From CAZBRS01 sp964494475 (lineage in GTDB: Bacteria > Myxococcota_A > UBA9042 > CAZBRS01): a stretch of DNA of 64,000 nucleotides. The translations under genes were made by a program, and so were the position numbers. The notes beneath the pieces were generated by a model that had not been told where the DNA came from, ran no database searches, and saw only the letters and a program-made list of their open reading frames with translations. The stretch is taken from positions 30,149 to 94,148 of the forward strand of contig CAZBRS010000016.1 in the NCBI GenBank assembly GCA_964494475.1. The letters are read 5' to 3'. Shown one piece after another: positions 41,956-50,735 of this stretch. Position 1 is the first letter of the stretch, and each line of letters starts with the position of its first letter.

Positions 41956-44415
41956 ATGCCCAGCCTGCAGATGCGCTTCGCGGCCTCGGTCGAGCGGGGC
42001 CTCGGCCTGGCCGCCGTGGCCGCCTGGCGGCGCCCGTTCGTCACCCTGGCCGTCACCACCGCCCTCGCGCTCGTCGCGCTGGTCGGCGCCCGCGACCTGA
42101 CCGTCGACAGCGACTTCGCGAACCTGCTGCCCGACTCGTTCCCCAGCGTGAAGGGCCTCGACGTGCTCGAGAAGCGCTTCGGGGGCGTGGGCTACGTCAC
42201 CATCGTGGGCCGCGACGCCGCGCCGGCCGACCTCGAGCGCTTCGCCGCCGACGTGACCCCGAAGCTCGAGGCCCTGCCCACCATCCGCTACGTCAAGGCA
42301 CGCCGGCCCTTCGCGGCCATGGAGGACAAGGCCGGCTACTTCCTCGACGTGGAGGATCTGCGCGAGGTGGGCGAGCGCGTCGCCGCGCGCGAAAAGTACG
42401 AGCGCCGCCGGAACAACCCCATGTACGTCGACCTGGGGCTCGACGAGGCCCCCTCACTCGACTTCTCGGACCTCGAGCAGCGCTACCGCACGCGCCTGGC
42501 CCGCAAGGGCTTCGACCTCGAGGGCGTCGAGGCGCGCTCGTCGTACTACCTCGATCCCGAGCGCCGCATGATCGCCCTGTTCGCGAAGCCCACCCAACTG
42601 GCCAAGGACTTCGCCTTCGACCAGCGCGTGAAGGCCGACGTCGAGGGTGTGCTCGCGAGCATGGACCTCACGCCCTACGGCCCGCGCTTCAAGGTCGAGC
42701 TGACCGGCTCCTACGTCAAGAAGGTGGTCCTCCAGGATCGCGTGCTGCGTGACGTGGCCTGGTCGTCGACCATCGGCACGGTGCTGATGCTCGTGCTCAT
42801 GCTCGTGCAGTTCCGGGGCGTCGTCCCCATCGCGCTCATCCTCGTGCCCATGACGGTGGCCACCACCCTCATGTTCGGGATCGCGGGCGTCGTGTTCGGC
42901 AAGCTCAGCATGCTGGGCGCCTTCGTGGGGGTCATCCTGCTCGGGCTCGGCGTCGACGGCGGCATCCACCTGGTCGGGCGCTACCGCGCGGCGCTGAAAG
43001 ACGGGCTCCCCGGCCTCGACGCCATCCGCACCACGTTCACCCAGACCGGCCGCGCGGTGGCCATCGCCTCGCTCACCACCATCTTCGGCCTGGGCGGCCT
43101 GTCGATCTCGGAGTTCAAGGCCTTCCGCGAGTTCGGCACCATCGCCTCGATCGGCATGGCGCTCATCATGCTGGCCTACTGCCTGGTGCTGCCGGCCCTG
43201 CTGCGCGTGGCCGACCTGCTGCGCTGGCGCGCGGCCTTCCGCGGTCGCACGCACAAGAGCTGGATGGCGCGCGGCCTCCAGCGCGCCGCCGTGCCCGTGG
43301 TCGGGCTGGCCCTGGCCCTGGTGCCCCTGGTGGCCTGGGGCTCCCGCTCCGTGCAGTTCGACAACGACTTCCGCACCATGGAGGGACGCGACCGCACCCA
43401 CCTGCTCGACGAGGAGGTCGATCGCATCGTCGGCTACTCGAACTCGCCCATCGTCGTCCTGACCGACACCGCGTGCGACGAGCAGGCCGCCACCGAAGAG
43501 CTGCGCCGCCGCATGCACGAACTCGGCGGGGAGACGCGCATCGACTTCGTGGCGTCGCTCTCGGACTTCGTGCCCCCGGACCAGGCCGCCAAGCACGTCG
43601 AGCTGCAGCGCATCCACGACACGCTCGTCCGCGTGAAGCCGTCGTGGCTGAAGGACCCGAAGGAGCGCGACTTCCTCGAGCGCGCCCTGCGCATCACCGC
43701 CGCCCTGCCCTTCAGCCGCGGCGACCTGCCCCTCGAGATCCGCCGCCAGTTCTCGGGCATGGAGGACGGCGCCGGCTTTGTGCTGGTCTTCCCCGCCATC
43801 CGCACCAGCGACGGCAAGGAGGTCATGAAGCTCGGCCGCGAGGTGCGTTCGATCCGCATCGGCGGGGGCCGCTCGCTCGACGCGTCGGGCGAGCCCATCA
43901 TCCTGGCCGACATCCTCGAGCTGCTGCTGCAGGAGGCCCCCCTGGTGCTGGGGCTCACGCTGCTCCTCGTGTTCTTCGCGCTGTGGGTGTTCGCCGACAC
44001 CTGGCAGGCCGCGCTGCCGTCGTTCTTCGCCGCGCTGGCCACCCTGGCCGTGCTCTTCGCGATCATGCCGCTGGCGGGGCTGCAGCTCAATTACCTGAAC
44101 GTGATGCTGGTACCCATCTTGTTCGGCTCGTCGGTCGAGGCCAGCGTGCACCTCATCGAGGAGTCGCGGCACAAGGGCGCCATCCAGCCCGCCCTGGCCG
44201 AGGCCGGCCCCCTCAGCTCGGGCTCGCTGCTCACGAACTTCATCGGCTTCGGCTCGCTGGTCTTCGCGAGCCACGAGGCCCTGCAGGGCTTCGGCCTGGT
44301 GGCGGTCATCGGCATCGCGGGCAACGCGCTGCTCTGCCTGGTGCTGGTGCCCTCGGTGCTGGTGCTCCTCGAGCGCTGGCGCGAGCGCCGGTCGACCCCG
44401 CGGTCGGCCGGGTAG
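41956..44415 (+). CDS. RND superfamily (HAE-3/MMPL, HpnN-like) transporter
   Basis: 819 residues. Two homologous halves, each a membrane helix, a periplasmic domain (about 50-250 and 460-620) and a five-helix sterol-sensing-like bundle. The first bundle has LLGLGVDGGIHLVGRYRAAL, the HAE-3 signature with Asp in the helix; the second has LFGSSVEASVHLIEES, where the Asp is replaced by Ser-Val-Glu. DSDFANLLPDSFPSV at the start matches HpnN-like exporters. The neighbours, a MlaC/HpnM-like periplasmic protein and a TolC-type protein, point to lipid or hopanoid-like traffic between membranes, energised by proton flow. GAGGG precedes the ATG. Confidence 0.88.
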   Translation: MPSLQMRFAASVERGLGLAAVAAWRRPFVTLAVTTALALVALVGARDLTVDSDFANLLPDSFPSVKGLDVLEKRFGGVGYVTIVGRDAAPADLERFAADVTPKLEALPTIRYVKARRPFAAMEDKAGYFLDVEDLREVGERVAAREKYERRRNNPMYVDLGLDEAPSLDFSDLEQRYRTRLARKGFDLEGVEARSSYYLDPERRMIALFAKPTQLAKDFAFDQRVKADVEGVLASMDLTPYGPRFKVELTGSYVKKVVLQDRVLRDVAWSSTIGTVLMLVLMLVQFRGVVPIALILVPMTVATTLMFGIAGVVFGKLSMLGAFVGVILLGLGVDGGIHLVGRYRAALKDGLPGLDAIRTTFTQTGRAVAIASLTTIFGLGGLSISEFKAFREFGTIASIGMALIMLAYCLVLPALLRVADLLRWRAAFRGRTHKSWMARGLQRAAVPVVGLALALVPLVAWGSRSVQFDNDFRTMEGRDRTHLLDEEVDRIVGYSNSPIVVLTDTACDEQAATEELRRRMHELGGETRIDFVASLSDFVPPDQAAKHVELQRIHDTLVRVKPSWLKDPKERDFLERALRITAALPFSRGDLPLEIRRQFSGMEDGAGFVLVFPAIRTSDGKEVMKLGREVRSIRIGGGRSLDASGEPIILADILELLLQEAPLVLGLTLLLVFFALWVFADTWQAALPSFFAALATLAVLFAIMPLAGLQLNYLNVMLVPILFGSSVEASVHLIEESRHKGAIQPALAEAGPLSSGSLLTNFIGFGSLVFASHEALQGFGLVAVIGIAGNALLCLVLVPSVLVLLERWRERRSTPRSAG

Positions 44416-44481
44416 CCTCGGCGTTTCCCCTTGACGACTGCGCCCCCAGCCTGTCGGATCATGCGGCAAAGGAGGCCGCCC

Positions 44482-45117
44482 ATGCGTCGCTTCGCCTTCC
44501 TGTTCGTCGCGCTCCTCGTCGCCTTCTCAGCCCAGGCCGCGCCCGGTCCCGCGGGCGCCGAGAACCCCGTCGACCGCACGACCGCGCTCATCGAAGCGTT
44601 CAAGGCCGTCGAGTCACCCGCCAAGGGCGAGAAGGCCACCGCCGCAGAGGCCGCGGCCAACCGGCCGCGCTTCGAGGCCCTCGACGGCTTCTTCGACTAC
44701 GACGCCATCGTGAACGGCGCCATCGTCGGCCGCGAAGCGAGCTTCAGCGCCGACCAACTGAAGCGCTACCGCGCGTCGTTCCGCGACGTGATCCGCGCCG
44801 TGGGCTACCCCGGCGGCGGGCGCTTCTTCAAGCGGGCCGCCTTCACCGTGCGCGGGGGCGCCGACAAGGAGGGCCTGGGCGAAACGGTCATCGACGCCAG
44901 CATCGCCGACGAGGACTTCACGGTGGCGGTCCTCTTCCGCTGGAAGAAGATCGGCGACCACCTGCGCGTGACCGACGTGGCCTTCGACGGCGACTCGCTG
45001 GTACTCGACTACCGGAACCAGTTCGGCCGCATCCTCGACAAGGAGGGCGCCGCCGGCCTGGTGCAGCGCCTCGAAAAGCGCCTGGCCGAAGAAACATCTG
45101 CCCAACCGGGTATGTAG
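44482..45117 (+). CDS. MlaC/Ttg2-family periplasmic lipid-binding protein
   Basis: 211 residues from the ATG at 44482, chosen because AAAGGAGG lies 6 bases upstream; an in-frame ATG at 44461 is poorer. Signal peptide (FVALLVAFSAQA|AP). The MlaC fold is seen in FFDYDAIVNGAIVGREASFSADQLKRYRASFRDVI, then a strand-rich region (VIDASIADEDFTVAVLFRW, DVAFDGDSLVLDYRNQFGRIL). It should carry a phospholipid or similar molecule across the periplasm. Pairing with an HAE-3 RND protein repeats the hopanoid HpnM/HpnN arrangement. The TAG stop is the start of the palindromic element at 45118. Confidence 0.82.
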   Translation: MRRFAFLFVALLVAFSAQAAPGPAGAENPVDRTTALIEAFKAVESPAKGEKATAAEAAANRPRFEALDGFFDYDAIVNGAIVGREASFSADQLKRYRASFRDVIRAVGYPGGGRFFKRAAFTVRGGADKEGLGETVIDASIADEDFTVAVLFRWKKIGDHLRVTDVAFDGDSLVLDYRNQFGRILDKEGAAGLVQRLEKRLAEETSAQPGM

Positions 45118-45137
45118 GGGCACGACGTGTCGTGCCC
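45118..45137. repeat. Short palindromic TAGGGGC element, copy 1
   Basis: GGGCACGAC and GTCGTGCCC pair over 9 bp around GT, directly after TGTAG, whose TAG is the stop of the MlaC-like gene. Copy 2, with a different stem but the same TGTAGGGGCA...TGCCCTC frame, is at 51277-51303 and again supplies a TAG stop. The pattern resembles short interspersed palindromes I know from many bacterial genomes. It may act as a weak terminator or processing site. Confidence 0.6.
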
Positions 45138-45159
45138 TCTCCGGGGAGAGCCCGGACCG

Positions 45160-46524
45160 GTGTCGCGCGCAGTGCTGCTCATCCTCGGCCTCGTACCCGC
45201 GTGGCTGCAGGCCCAGACCCTCTCGCTGCCCGACTGCGTCGAACGCGCGCTGGCCAACGACCCGCGCGTCGAGGAGGCCGAGGCCAAGGTCCGGGGCCAC
45301 GAGGCCACGCTGGCCGAGGTCGAGTCGGTCTTCTACCCCAAGCTGAAGGCCATCGCGTGGGTCGCGCCCATGTTCACGGTGCGCGGCTCGGCGCTCGCGA
45401 ACGACGTGTCGCGCGACTACAGCCTGGGAGCCTGGGGCCCCTACACGCACCTGAAGGCCCAGCTGGCGCAGCCCCTCACCACGTTCGGCCGCTACGACGC
45501 GGGGAAGAGCGCCGCCACCCACCGGGTGCTCGTCGAGAAGGCGCGCGTGCGCGAGGCGCAGCACGCCGTGGCCCTCGAGGTGGTGCGCATGTACATGACG
45601 CACCTCATGGCCCGGGGCATCCTGCCCGCGCTCGACAACGCCGCGAGCCTGCTGGCCGACGCCGAGAAGGCGGGGCGCGAAGAGTACGAGAAGGGCACGG
45701 GCAAGGTGACGCAGACCGACCTCATGCGGCTGCGCTATGGCGCCCTCGAGATCGAGAAGCACCGCCTGACGGCCCGCGACGGGGCCGAGTTGTCGCTGCT
45801 GGCGCTGAAGCGCCTGGTGGGCGTGCGGCCCGACGAGCCGCTCGCGCTGGCCGACGCGCGCCTGCCCGAGGCCCCGGGGGCCGACGTGCCCCCCCTCGAA
45901 GACCTGGTCGCCGAGGCCACGCGCGAGCGCCCCGAGTGGACGCAGATCGAGCACGGGCAGCAGGCGGCCCTGGCCCTCGAGAAGGCCGAGAAGCTGGCCA
46001 ACGCCCCCGTGCTCTTCGTGGGCGGCGAGGCCTCGTTCGACTGGGCCCCCACGCGCACCAACACCCCGAACCCCTACCACTACGACCCCTACAACGACCT
46101 GGTGGGCGGCATCGCGGTGGGGCTGCTCTTCGACCTCGACCCCGCCCTCGCGAGCGCGAAGGCCGACAAGGCCCGCGCCCTGCAGGCCCGCGTGACCGCG
46201 CTCCGGCGCCTGGCCGACAGCGGCATCCCGCTGCAGGTCCGCAAGGCCCGCGACGAGGTGCTGCGCCAGCGCGAGCTCGTGCGGCTGTCGACCGAGGCCG
46301 AGGCGGCCGCGAAGAAGTGGATGACGTCCGGAGCCGCAGGCTATCTCGCCGGCGTGGGCGAGGCGCGCGACCTGCTCGAGGGGTTGGCGGCCTACCTCTT
46401 CGCCCGCCGCGACCACCTGCAGGGGCTGCTCGACTACCACGTGGCGCGGGGCGAATTGGTGCAGGCCGTGGGTCGGGTCCCCGGCCGAGATGGGCTGCCG
46501 GAAGCGCCCGTCACTCCGCGCTGA
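45160..46524 (+). CDS. TolC-family outer-membrane efflux protein
   Basis: 454 residues if translation starts at GTG 45160, which opens a clean signal peptide (AVLLILGLVPAWLQAQ|TLS). A GTG at 45127 also fits the frame but lies in the loop of the palindromic element, so I prefer the shorter form. TLSLPDCVERALANDPRVEEAEAKV begins the outer-membrane-factor domain. The two coiled coils and beta segments (LAQPLTTFGRYDAG; GGIAVGLLFDLDPA) follow. It ends RND > MlaC > TolC, suggesting a duct for the lipid exporter. The last 14 bp overlap the convergent PAP2 gene. Confidence 0.83.
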   Translation: MSRAVLLILGLVPAWLQAQTLSLPDCVERALANDPRVEEAEAKVRGHEATLAEVESVFYPKLKAIAWVAPMFTVRGSALANDVSRDYSLGAWGPYTHLKAQLAQPLTTFGRYDAGKSAATHRVLVEKARVREAQHAVALEVVRMYMTHLMARGILPALDNAASLLADAEKAGREEYEKGTGKVTQTDLMRLRYGALEIEKHRLTARDGAELSLLALKRLVGVRPDEPLALADARLPEAPGADVPPLEDLVAEATRERPEWTQIEHGQQAALALEKAEKLANAPVLFVGGEASFDWAPTRTNTPNPYHYDPYNDLVGGIAVGLLFDLDPALASAKADKARALQARVTALRRLADSGIPLQVRKARDEVLRQRELVRLSTEAEAAAKKWMTSGAAGYLAGVGEARDLLEGLAAYLFARRDHLQGLLDYHVARGELVQAVGRVPGRDGLPEAPVTPR

Positions 46525-47215
46525 ACGAGGGGTCGAGCACCGGTCGCCGCTCGCGCACCGTGTCCGGCAGGGGCCACCACCGGAGCGCCAGCTTGAACAT
46601 GAGCCACGCCACGGCGACGCCGGCCACCGCGTCGACCCAGTAGTGCTGCTTGGTGGTGTGCACCGTGACGAACACGCCCACGGCCACCAGCAACGAATAC
46701 CAGCGCACCGACTGACGCGAGGTCCAGGCGCCGAGCGCGGCCATGCAGGCGTTGGCCACGTGGGTCGAGGGGAAGGTGTTGTTGGCAGGGTCGGTGCCCC
46801 AGAACCACTGCAGGGCAGCCGCCGTGATCGGGTCGGCGTCGCCCACCGTCAGGGGCCGCGGGAAGGTCGAGGGCACCACGAAGTAGAGCGCCGAGCTCAC
46901 CACCTGCCCCAGCAGGATGGCGAAGATGACCCGGAACAGCAGGTGAACGTCGCGCACCACGACGGTGGTCACGATCAGGCCGAAGACGTAGTGAGGGAAG
47001 TAAATCCACCACGTCCAGGGCACGAACGGGATGGCGCGATCGAGGGCCGTGGTCAAATCGTAGCTGCGATGGGCCGTGGCCTGCGAGGCGGGATAGTACG
47101 TGAGCGCGACCAGCCCGATGGTGGCGGCCACCAGGAAGACACGCCACAGCACGTACCGCACGCTCCAGCGCGGAGGATCGAGGCGCACGAGCCAGGCATC
47201 GAGGCGTTCGGACAA
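46511..47215 (-). CDS. PAP2/Aur1-type phosphatase or inositolphosphotransferase membrane protein
   Basis: 234 residues from a TTG start (47215) with GAGGGGG 5 bases upstream; no suitable ATG is in frame. Six membrane helices. PAP2 catalytic motifs: a weak C1, C2 as NNTFPSTHVANA and C3 as HTTKQHYWVDAVAG, where the two His and Asp form the phosphatase centre. FPRPLTVGD before C2 resembles the Aur1/Ipt1-type PAP2 subgroup. It would dephosphorylate a lipid phosphate or transfer a phospho-head group on the periplasmic side. Isolated transcript; 76-bp gap to the kinase gene stop. Confidence 0.82.
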   Translation of the reverse strand: MSERLDAWLVRLDPPRWSVRYVLWRVFLVAATIGLVALTYYPASQATAHRSYDLTTALDRAIPFVPWTWWIYFPHYVFGLIVTTVVVRDVHLLFRVIFAILLGQVVSSALYFVVPSTFPRPLTVGDADPITAAALQWFWGTDPANNTFPSTHVANACMAALGAWTSRQSVRWYSLLVAVGVFVTVHTTKQHYWVDAVAGVAVAWLMFKLALRWWPLPDTVRERRPVLDPSFSAE

Positions 47216-47237
47216 GGGAGCCCCCTCATGAAGCGTC

Positions 47238-47265
47238 AGTATATACGGGACGTGGCGGATGGGAA
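47238..47265 (-). promoter_or_regulatory. Candidate promoter of the PAP2 gene
   Basis: Minus strand TTCCCA (47265-47260), 16-bp spacer, TATACT (47243-47238). Four and five consensus matches. It lies 23 bp before the TTG start, in the AT-richest part of the gap. Confidence 0.4.
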
Positions 47266-47291
47266 TGCCCGAAATTCCGCGCACCGCCGGT

Positions 47292-48644
47292 CTACAAATC
47301 GAGCATCTCGGGGCGATCGCGCTCCTTCTTGCGCGGCCGGGGCTCGCGCTTGTCGGGAGTCGGAGCGGGTAGGGGCGCCTCGGCCGGGGTCGCCACCGGG
47401 GCGAGGACCGGAGCCGGGGCGGGCGCGACGACGGGCTCGGGGACCGGGTTGGGAGCGGGCGCGGGCGCAGCGACCGGGGCCGGAGCGGGGTGCGGCGCGG
47501 GATTCGCGACCGCCGGCGGCTCGGCCGCAGGGGCTTCGGAGGGTGCGGCGGGCCCTTCGGCCCCGACCAGGCGCCACGCCACGACGGCCCCGACGGCCAG
47601 CACGAGCACCCCGGCCAGCCACCAGGGCCACGCGGCGCGACGCGGCGCGACCAGGGCCTCGAGGGCTCCGGTCTCGACCGGCATCGCGGCGCCGATCTCA
47701 CCCGTCCGCAGGACCGCGAACTCGCCGAGCAGCGCCTGCGCCGTGGGGCGCTGCTCGGGGCTCTTGCTGAGCATGCGCCGCAGCAGGTCGGCCACCGCGG
47801 GCGACACGGCGAGGTCCGGTGGCAACTCGGGCACCGGACCCGTGACGTGGGCCATCAGCACCTCCATGGGCGTGTCGCCCCGGAAGGGCAGGTGCCCCGT
47901 GAGCATCTCGAAGAGGATGACCCCGAGCGCGTAGACGTCGACCGCCGCGGTCAGCCCCTGGGGCGCGCTGGCCTGCTCGGGCGCCATGTAGTAGGGCGTG
48001 CCCACGACCGCGCCGGTGCCCGTGACGCTCGAGACGCCCGACGAGCCGGTCAGGAACTTGGCGATCCCGAAGTCGAGCACCTTCACGAAGTCGGGGTGGC
48101 CCGCCGCGTCGAGCAGCAGGATGTTCTCGGGCTTCAGGTCGCGGTGGACGAGCCCGCGCTCGTGGGCCTCGACCAGCGACTGCGCCACCTCGGCGGCGAG
48201 GCGCAGGGCCCGCTCGACGGGCAGGGGCCCCTCGGCGATCACCTTCGCGAGCGACCGACCGTCGAGGTACTCCATGACCATGTAGAGCATGCGATCGTCG
48301 GTCTGGCCGAAGTCGAACACGCGGATGGTGTGGGGGTGCGAGAGCATGCTGGCCGCGCGCGCCTCGCGGTGGAAGCGCTTGGCGGCCTCGAGGGTGTCGC
48401 ACAGCTCGGGCCGCACGACCTTGACCGCGATCACCTTGTTCATCGACACGTGCAGGGCGCGGTACACCGCCCCCATGCCGCCGCGACCCAGCAGCGACTG
48501 GATGCGGTAGCGTTCGTCGAGCAACCGTCCGAGCAGCGGATCGGGGGCGTCGGCCTCGGGCATCAGCAGCGTCTTCGCGCCGCACGCCGGGCAGGTCGGC
48601 GCCGACGTTGGCTGGTCGCACTCCGGACAGACGCGCGAGGTCAT
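47292..48644 (-). CDS. Ser/Thr protein kinase with N-terminal zinc ribbon
   Basis: 450 residues. A zinc ribbon (Cys6, Cys9, Cys18, Cys21) precedes a complete Hanks-type kinase domain (46-305): GRGGMGAVY glycine loop, catalytic Lys75, helix-C Glu94, HRDLKPEN with Asp169, DFG with Asp191, then GTPYYMAPEQ. One membrane helix follows at about 345-363 and the outside part is a Pro/Ala/Val repeat region (about 370-435) ending in a basic stretch. No PASTA or other recognisable sensor. This layout is common for myxobacterial kinases. It is divergent from a TPR gene whose product also starts with a zinc ribbon and a membrane helix. Confidence 0.93.
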   Translation of the reverse strand: MTSRVCPECDQPTSAPTCPACGAKTLLMPEADAPDPLLGRLLDERYRIQSLLGRGGMGAVYRALHVSMNKVIAVKVVRPELCDTLEAAKRFHREARAASMLSHPHTIRVFDFGQTDDRMLYMVMEYLDGRSLAKVIAEGPLPVERALRLAAEVAQSLVEAHERGLVHRDLKPENILLLDAAGHPDFVKVLDFGIAKFLTGSSGVSSVTGTGAVVGTPYYMAPEQASAPQGLTAAVDVYALGVILFEMLTGHLPFRGDTPMEVLMAHVTGPVPELPPDLAVSPAVADLLRRMLSKSPEQRPTAQALLGEFAVLRTGEIGAAMPVETGALEALVAPRRAAWPWWLAGVLVLAVGAVVAWRLVGAEGPAAPSEAPAAEPPAVANPAPHPAPAPVAAPAPAPNPVPEPVVAPAPAPVLAPVATPAEAPLPAPTPDKREPRPRKKERDRPEMLDL

Positions 48645-48767
48645 GGATCGCCGAGCAGGCAGGGAACGCACCGGCAATGTAGCACAGCGCCCCCCGCCCC
48701 GCCAGACGGCCGCCGGGGAATAGCCTGGCGCGGACGGGGGTTCACGTCGCGCCACGTCGAGGGACGC

Positions 48768-50735
48768 ATGTCGCTGTTCTTCTGCCCGCACTGCGAAAAG
48801 GAATTCGACGTCACGCCCGGGGGTGACGCCCGCTGCCCGCACTGCCTGCGCCAGCGCGACCTGGTCCCGTTGGGCGGGCCGTCGGTGCGCGTGCGCCCCG
48901 CCGCCCGGCGCCCGCTCGGGTGGCTGGCCCTGGGGCTGGTCGTGCTGTCCGTCGCGGGCGGCATCACGGCCTGGAGCCTCGGACGCCAGGGAAGTCCTGT
49001 CGCGCCGGCCCCGTCGTACGGCGACGCCAAGGCCGTCGCCGAGCTGTCGACGTTCGGCCGCGATTATCAGGGCGAGGCGGGCGTGGCCCGGTTGCTGGCC
49101 GAGCTCGCCGGTCGGGTCGAGGCCGGCACCGTGGTCATCGGGGCGCGCGAGCCCCACGTGAAACCCCAGGTCCTGGCATCGCTCTTCCAGAACGGCGCGC
49201 CGCTGCACGCCAGCGAGGTGTCGGTGGCGCTGTTCGTCCACGTGCTGGCCGAACTGCAGGGGTTGAAGCTGCCCATCCTCGAGACGCGCGAAGCCGGCCG
49301 GGGCGTCACGGCGCTCGAGGGCAAGCACCTGGCCTTCCGCGTGCAGGGGCAGCGAGCGTCGGTCGTGCGCGCCGAGGCCGCGCCGCAGAACGAGCTCCCC
49401 GTGCACCCCACCACGCTGCTGGCCTGGAGTCACGCCGACCGGGCGCGCTCGGCCCGCCTGGCCGGCGACACCCGCGCGGCGGCGGCCGCGCTCGACGAGG
49501 CCCTCGCGCTGGCTCCGAAGGACGCGCTCGTCCTGTTCGAGCGCTGCCGGCTGGGCATGGCCCAGAAGATGCCGGAGTTCGCGCTGCCGGATTGCGAGAA
49601 GGCCCTGGCCGAGGGCAAGGACGTCGACGGGCTGATCGAGGTCGCGGGCTACTACCTCGACGCCGCGCTGCTCTTCCGCGCCCTGCAGGCCGTGAACGAC
49701 GCGCTGGCGCAAGATGGAAAGTCCGCCGCGGCCTGGGTGCGCCGGGCCGACGTTCGCCTGGCCCAGCTGGCCAGCGCGCCCGCCGATCAGCAGGCGGCGC
49801 TGCTGGCCGACGTCGACGCCGCGTTCGCCGAGGCCGAAAAGCTCGACGGCGGGGTGCCCGGGTTGCACCTTGCCCGCGCGAAGCGCGCCTTCCTGCAGAA
49901 CGACTTCTCGACGGGCTCCGACGAAGCCGAGGCCGAGCTGCGCCGCCACCCCGACGCAGAGGTCGCCTACACGCTGCTGGGCGACCTGTACCTGCGCTCG
50001 CAGCTGTGGCCCGAGCTGGACGACCTGTACACCAAGTACCTGGCGCGCTGGCCCGACCGGCCCCAGGGCCTCCAACTGCTGGCCGTGGCCAAGATGAGCC
50101 GAGGGGAGGGCGCCGACGCACAGCGTCTGCTGGAGCGGCTGCTCGCGGTCGATCCGCGCCGCCAGGGGACCCGCACGCAGTTGGCGACGCTGTACCTGCA
50201 GGGAGACCGCGAGGGCGAGGCGATGGCGCTGCTCGACGCCGAGGCCGCGCAGTTTCCGGACGATCCCGCGCCCCGGTTGCTGAAGGGCCAGGTGCTGATC
50301 CTGAAGGAACGCTGGGCCGAGGCCGTCCCCGTGCTCGAGGGCTTCGTCGACGCCTGGCCGAAGAACCCCGAAGCGCTGACGCTGCTCTATGGCGCGTACC
50401 GCAAGAGCGGGGCGCCCGACAAGGCGACGGCGCTGCTGGAGCGCGCGGATCAGAAGCTGAAGCGTGCGCGCGTCCTGGTGGCACGCCGGCTGCTCGAAGA
50501 CGGTCAGATCGACGACGGGCTGGCCCTGCTGGTCGAGGCGGCCGGGAAGACGCCCGACGACGAGGACCTGGCCGTGACCCTGGCGGCCACCTACCACGCC
50601 CTGGGCCGCGAAGCCGAGGCCAGCGCGGCCCGAGAGAAGGCCCTGGCCCGCACCTCGAACCGTGAGCAGCTCGAGCAGCGCCTCCGCGAGGCCTACGAGG
50701 AGGTCAAGCACCTCGGGGAGCCCGACGCGCCATGA
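48768..50735 (+). CDS. Zinc-ribbon membrane protein with TPR-type repeats
   Basis: 655 residues; the ATG has GAGGG upstream. Zinc ribbon CPHC...CPHC at 6-29, one membrane helix (about 50-70), and then about 580 residues, presumably outside the membrane. The first 140 of these are alpha/beta. The rest are helical tetratricopeptide repeats, seen as AWVRRADVRLAQL, AYTLLGDLYLRSQLW, LQLLAVAKMSRGEG, TRTQLATLYLQGDREGEAM and ALTLLYGAYRKSGAPDKA. A scaffold role is likely. Shares N-terminal layout with the divergently transcribed kinase (123 bp between starts). Its stop overlaps the rsmG start (ATGA). Confidence 0.82.
   Translation: MSLFFCPHCEKEFDVTPGGDARCPHCLRQRDLVPLGGPSVRVRPAARRPLGWLALGLVVLSVAGGITAWSLGRQGSPVAPAPSYGDAKAVAELSTFGRDYQGEAGVARLLAELAGRVEAGTVVIGAREPHVKPQVLASLFQNGAPLHASEVSVALFVHVLAELQGLKLPILETREAGRGVTALEGKHLAFRVQGQRASVVRAEAAPQNELPVHPTTLLAWSHADRARSARLAGDTRAAAAALDEALALAPKDALVLFERCRLGMAQKMPEFALPDCEKALAEGKDVDGLIEVAGYYLDAALLFRALQAVNDALAQDGKSAAAWVRRADVRLAQLASAPADQQAALLADVDAAFAEAEKLDGGVPGLHLARAKRAFLQNDFSTGSDEAEAELRRHPDAEVAYTLLGDLYLRSQLWPELDDLYTKYLARWPDRPQGLQLLAVAKMSRGEGADAQRLLERLLAVDPRRQGTRTQLATLYLQGDREGEAMALLDAEAAQFPDDPAPRLLKGQVLILKERWAEAVPVLEGFVDAWPKNPEALTLLYGAYRKSGAPDKATALLERADQKLKRARVLVARRLLEDGQIDDGLALLVEAAGKTPDDEDLAVTLAATYHALGREAEASAAREKALARTSNREQLEQRLREAYEEVKHLGEPDAP

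Noticed and set aside
45127..45159. Upstream GTG (45127) as the start of the TolC gene
   Set aside because: It lies in the loop of a palindromic element and gives a poor N-terminus before the signal peptide; the GTG at 45160 is better.
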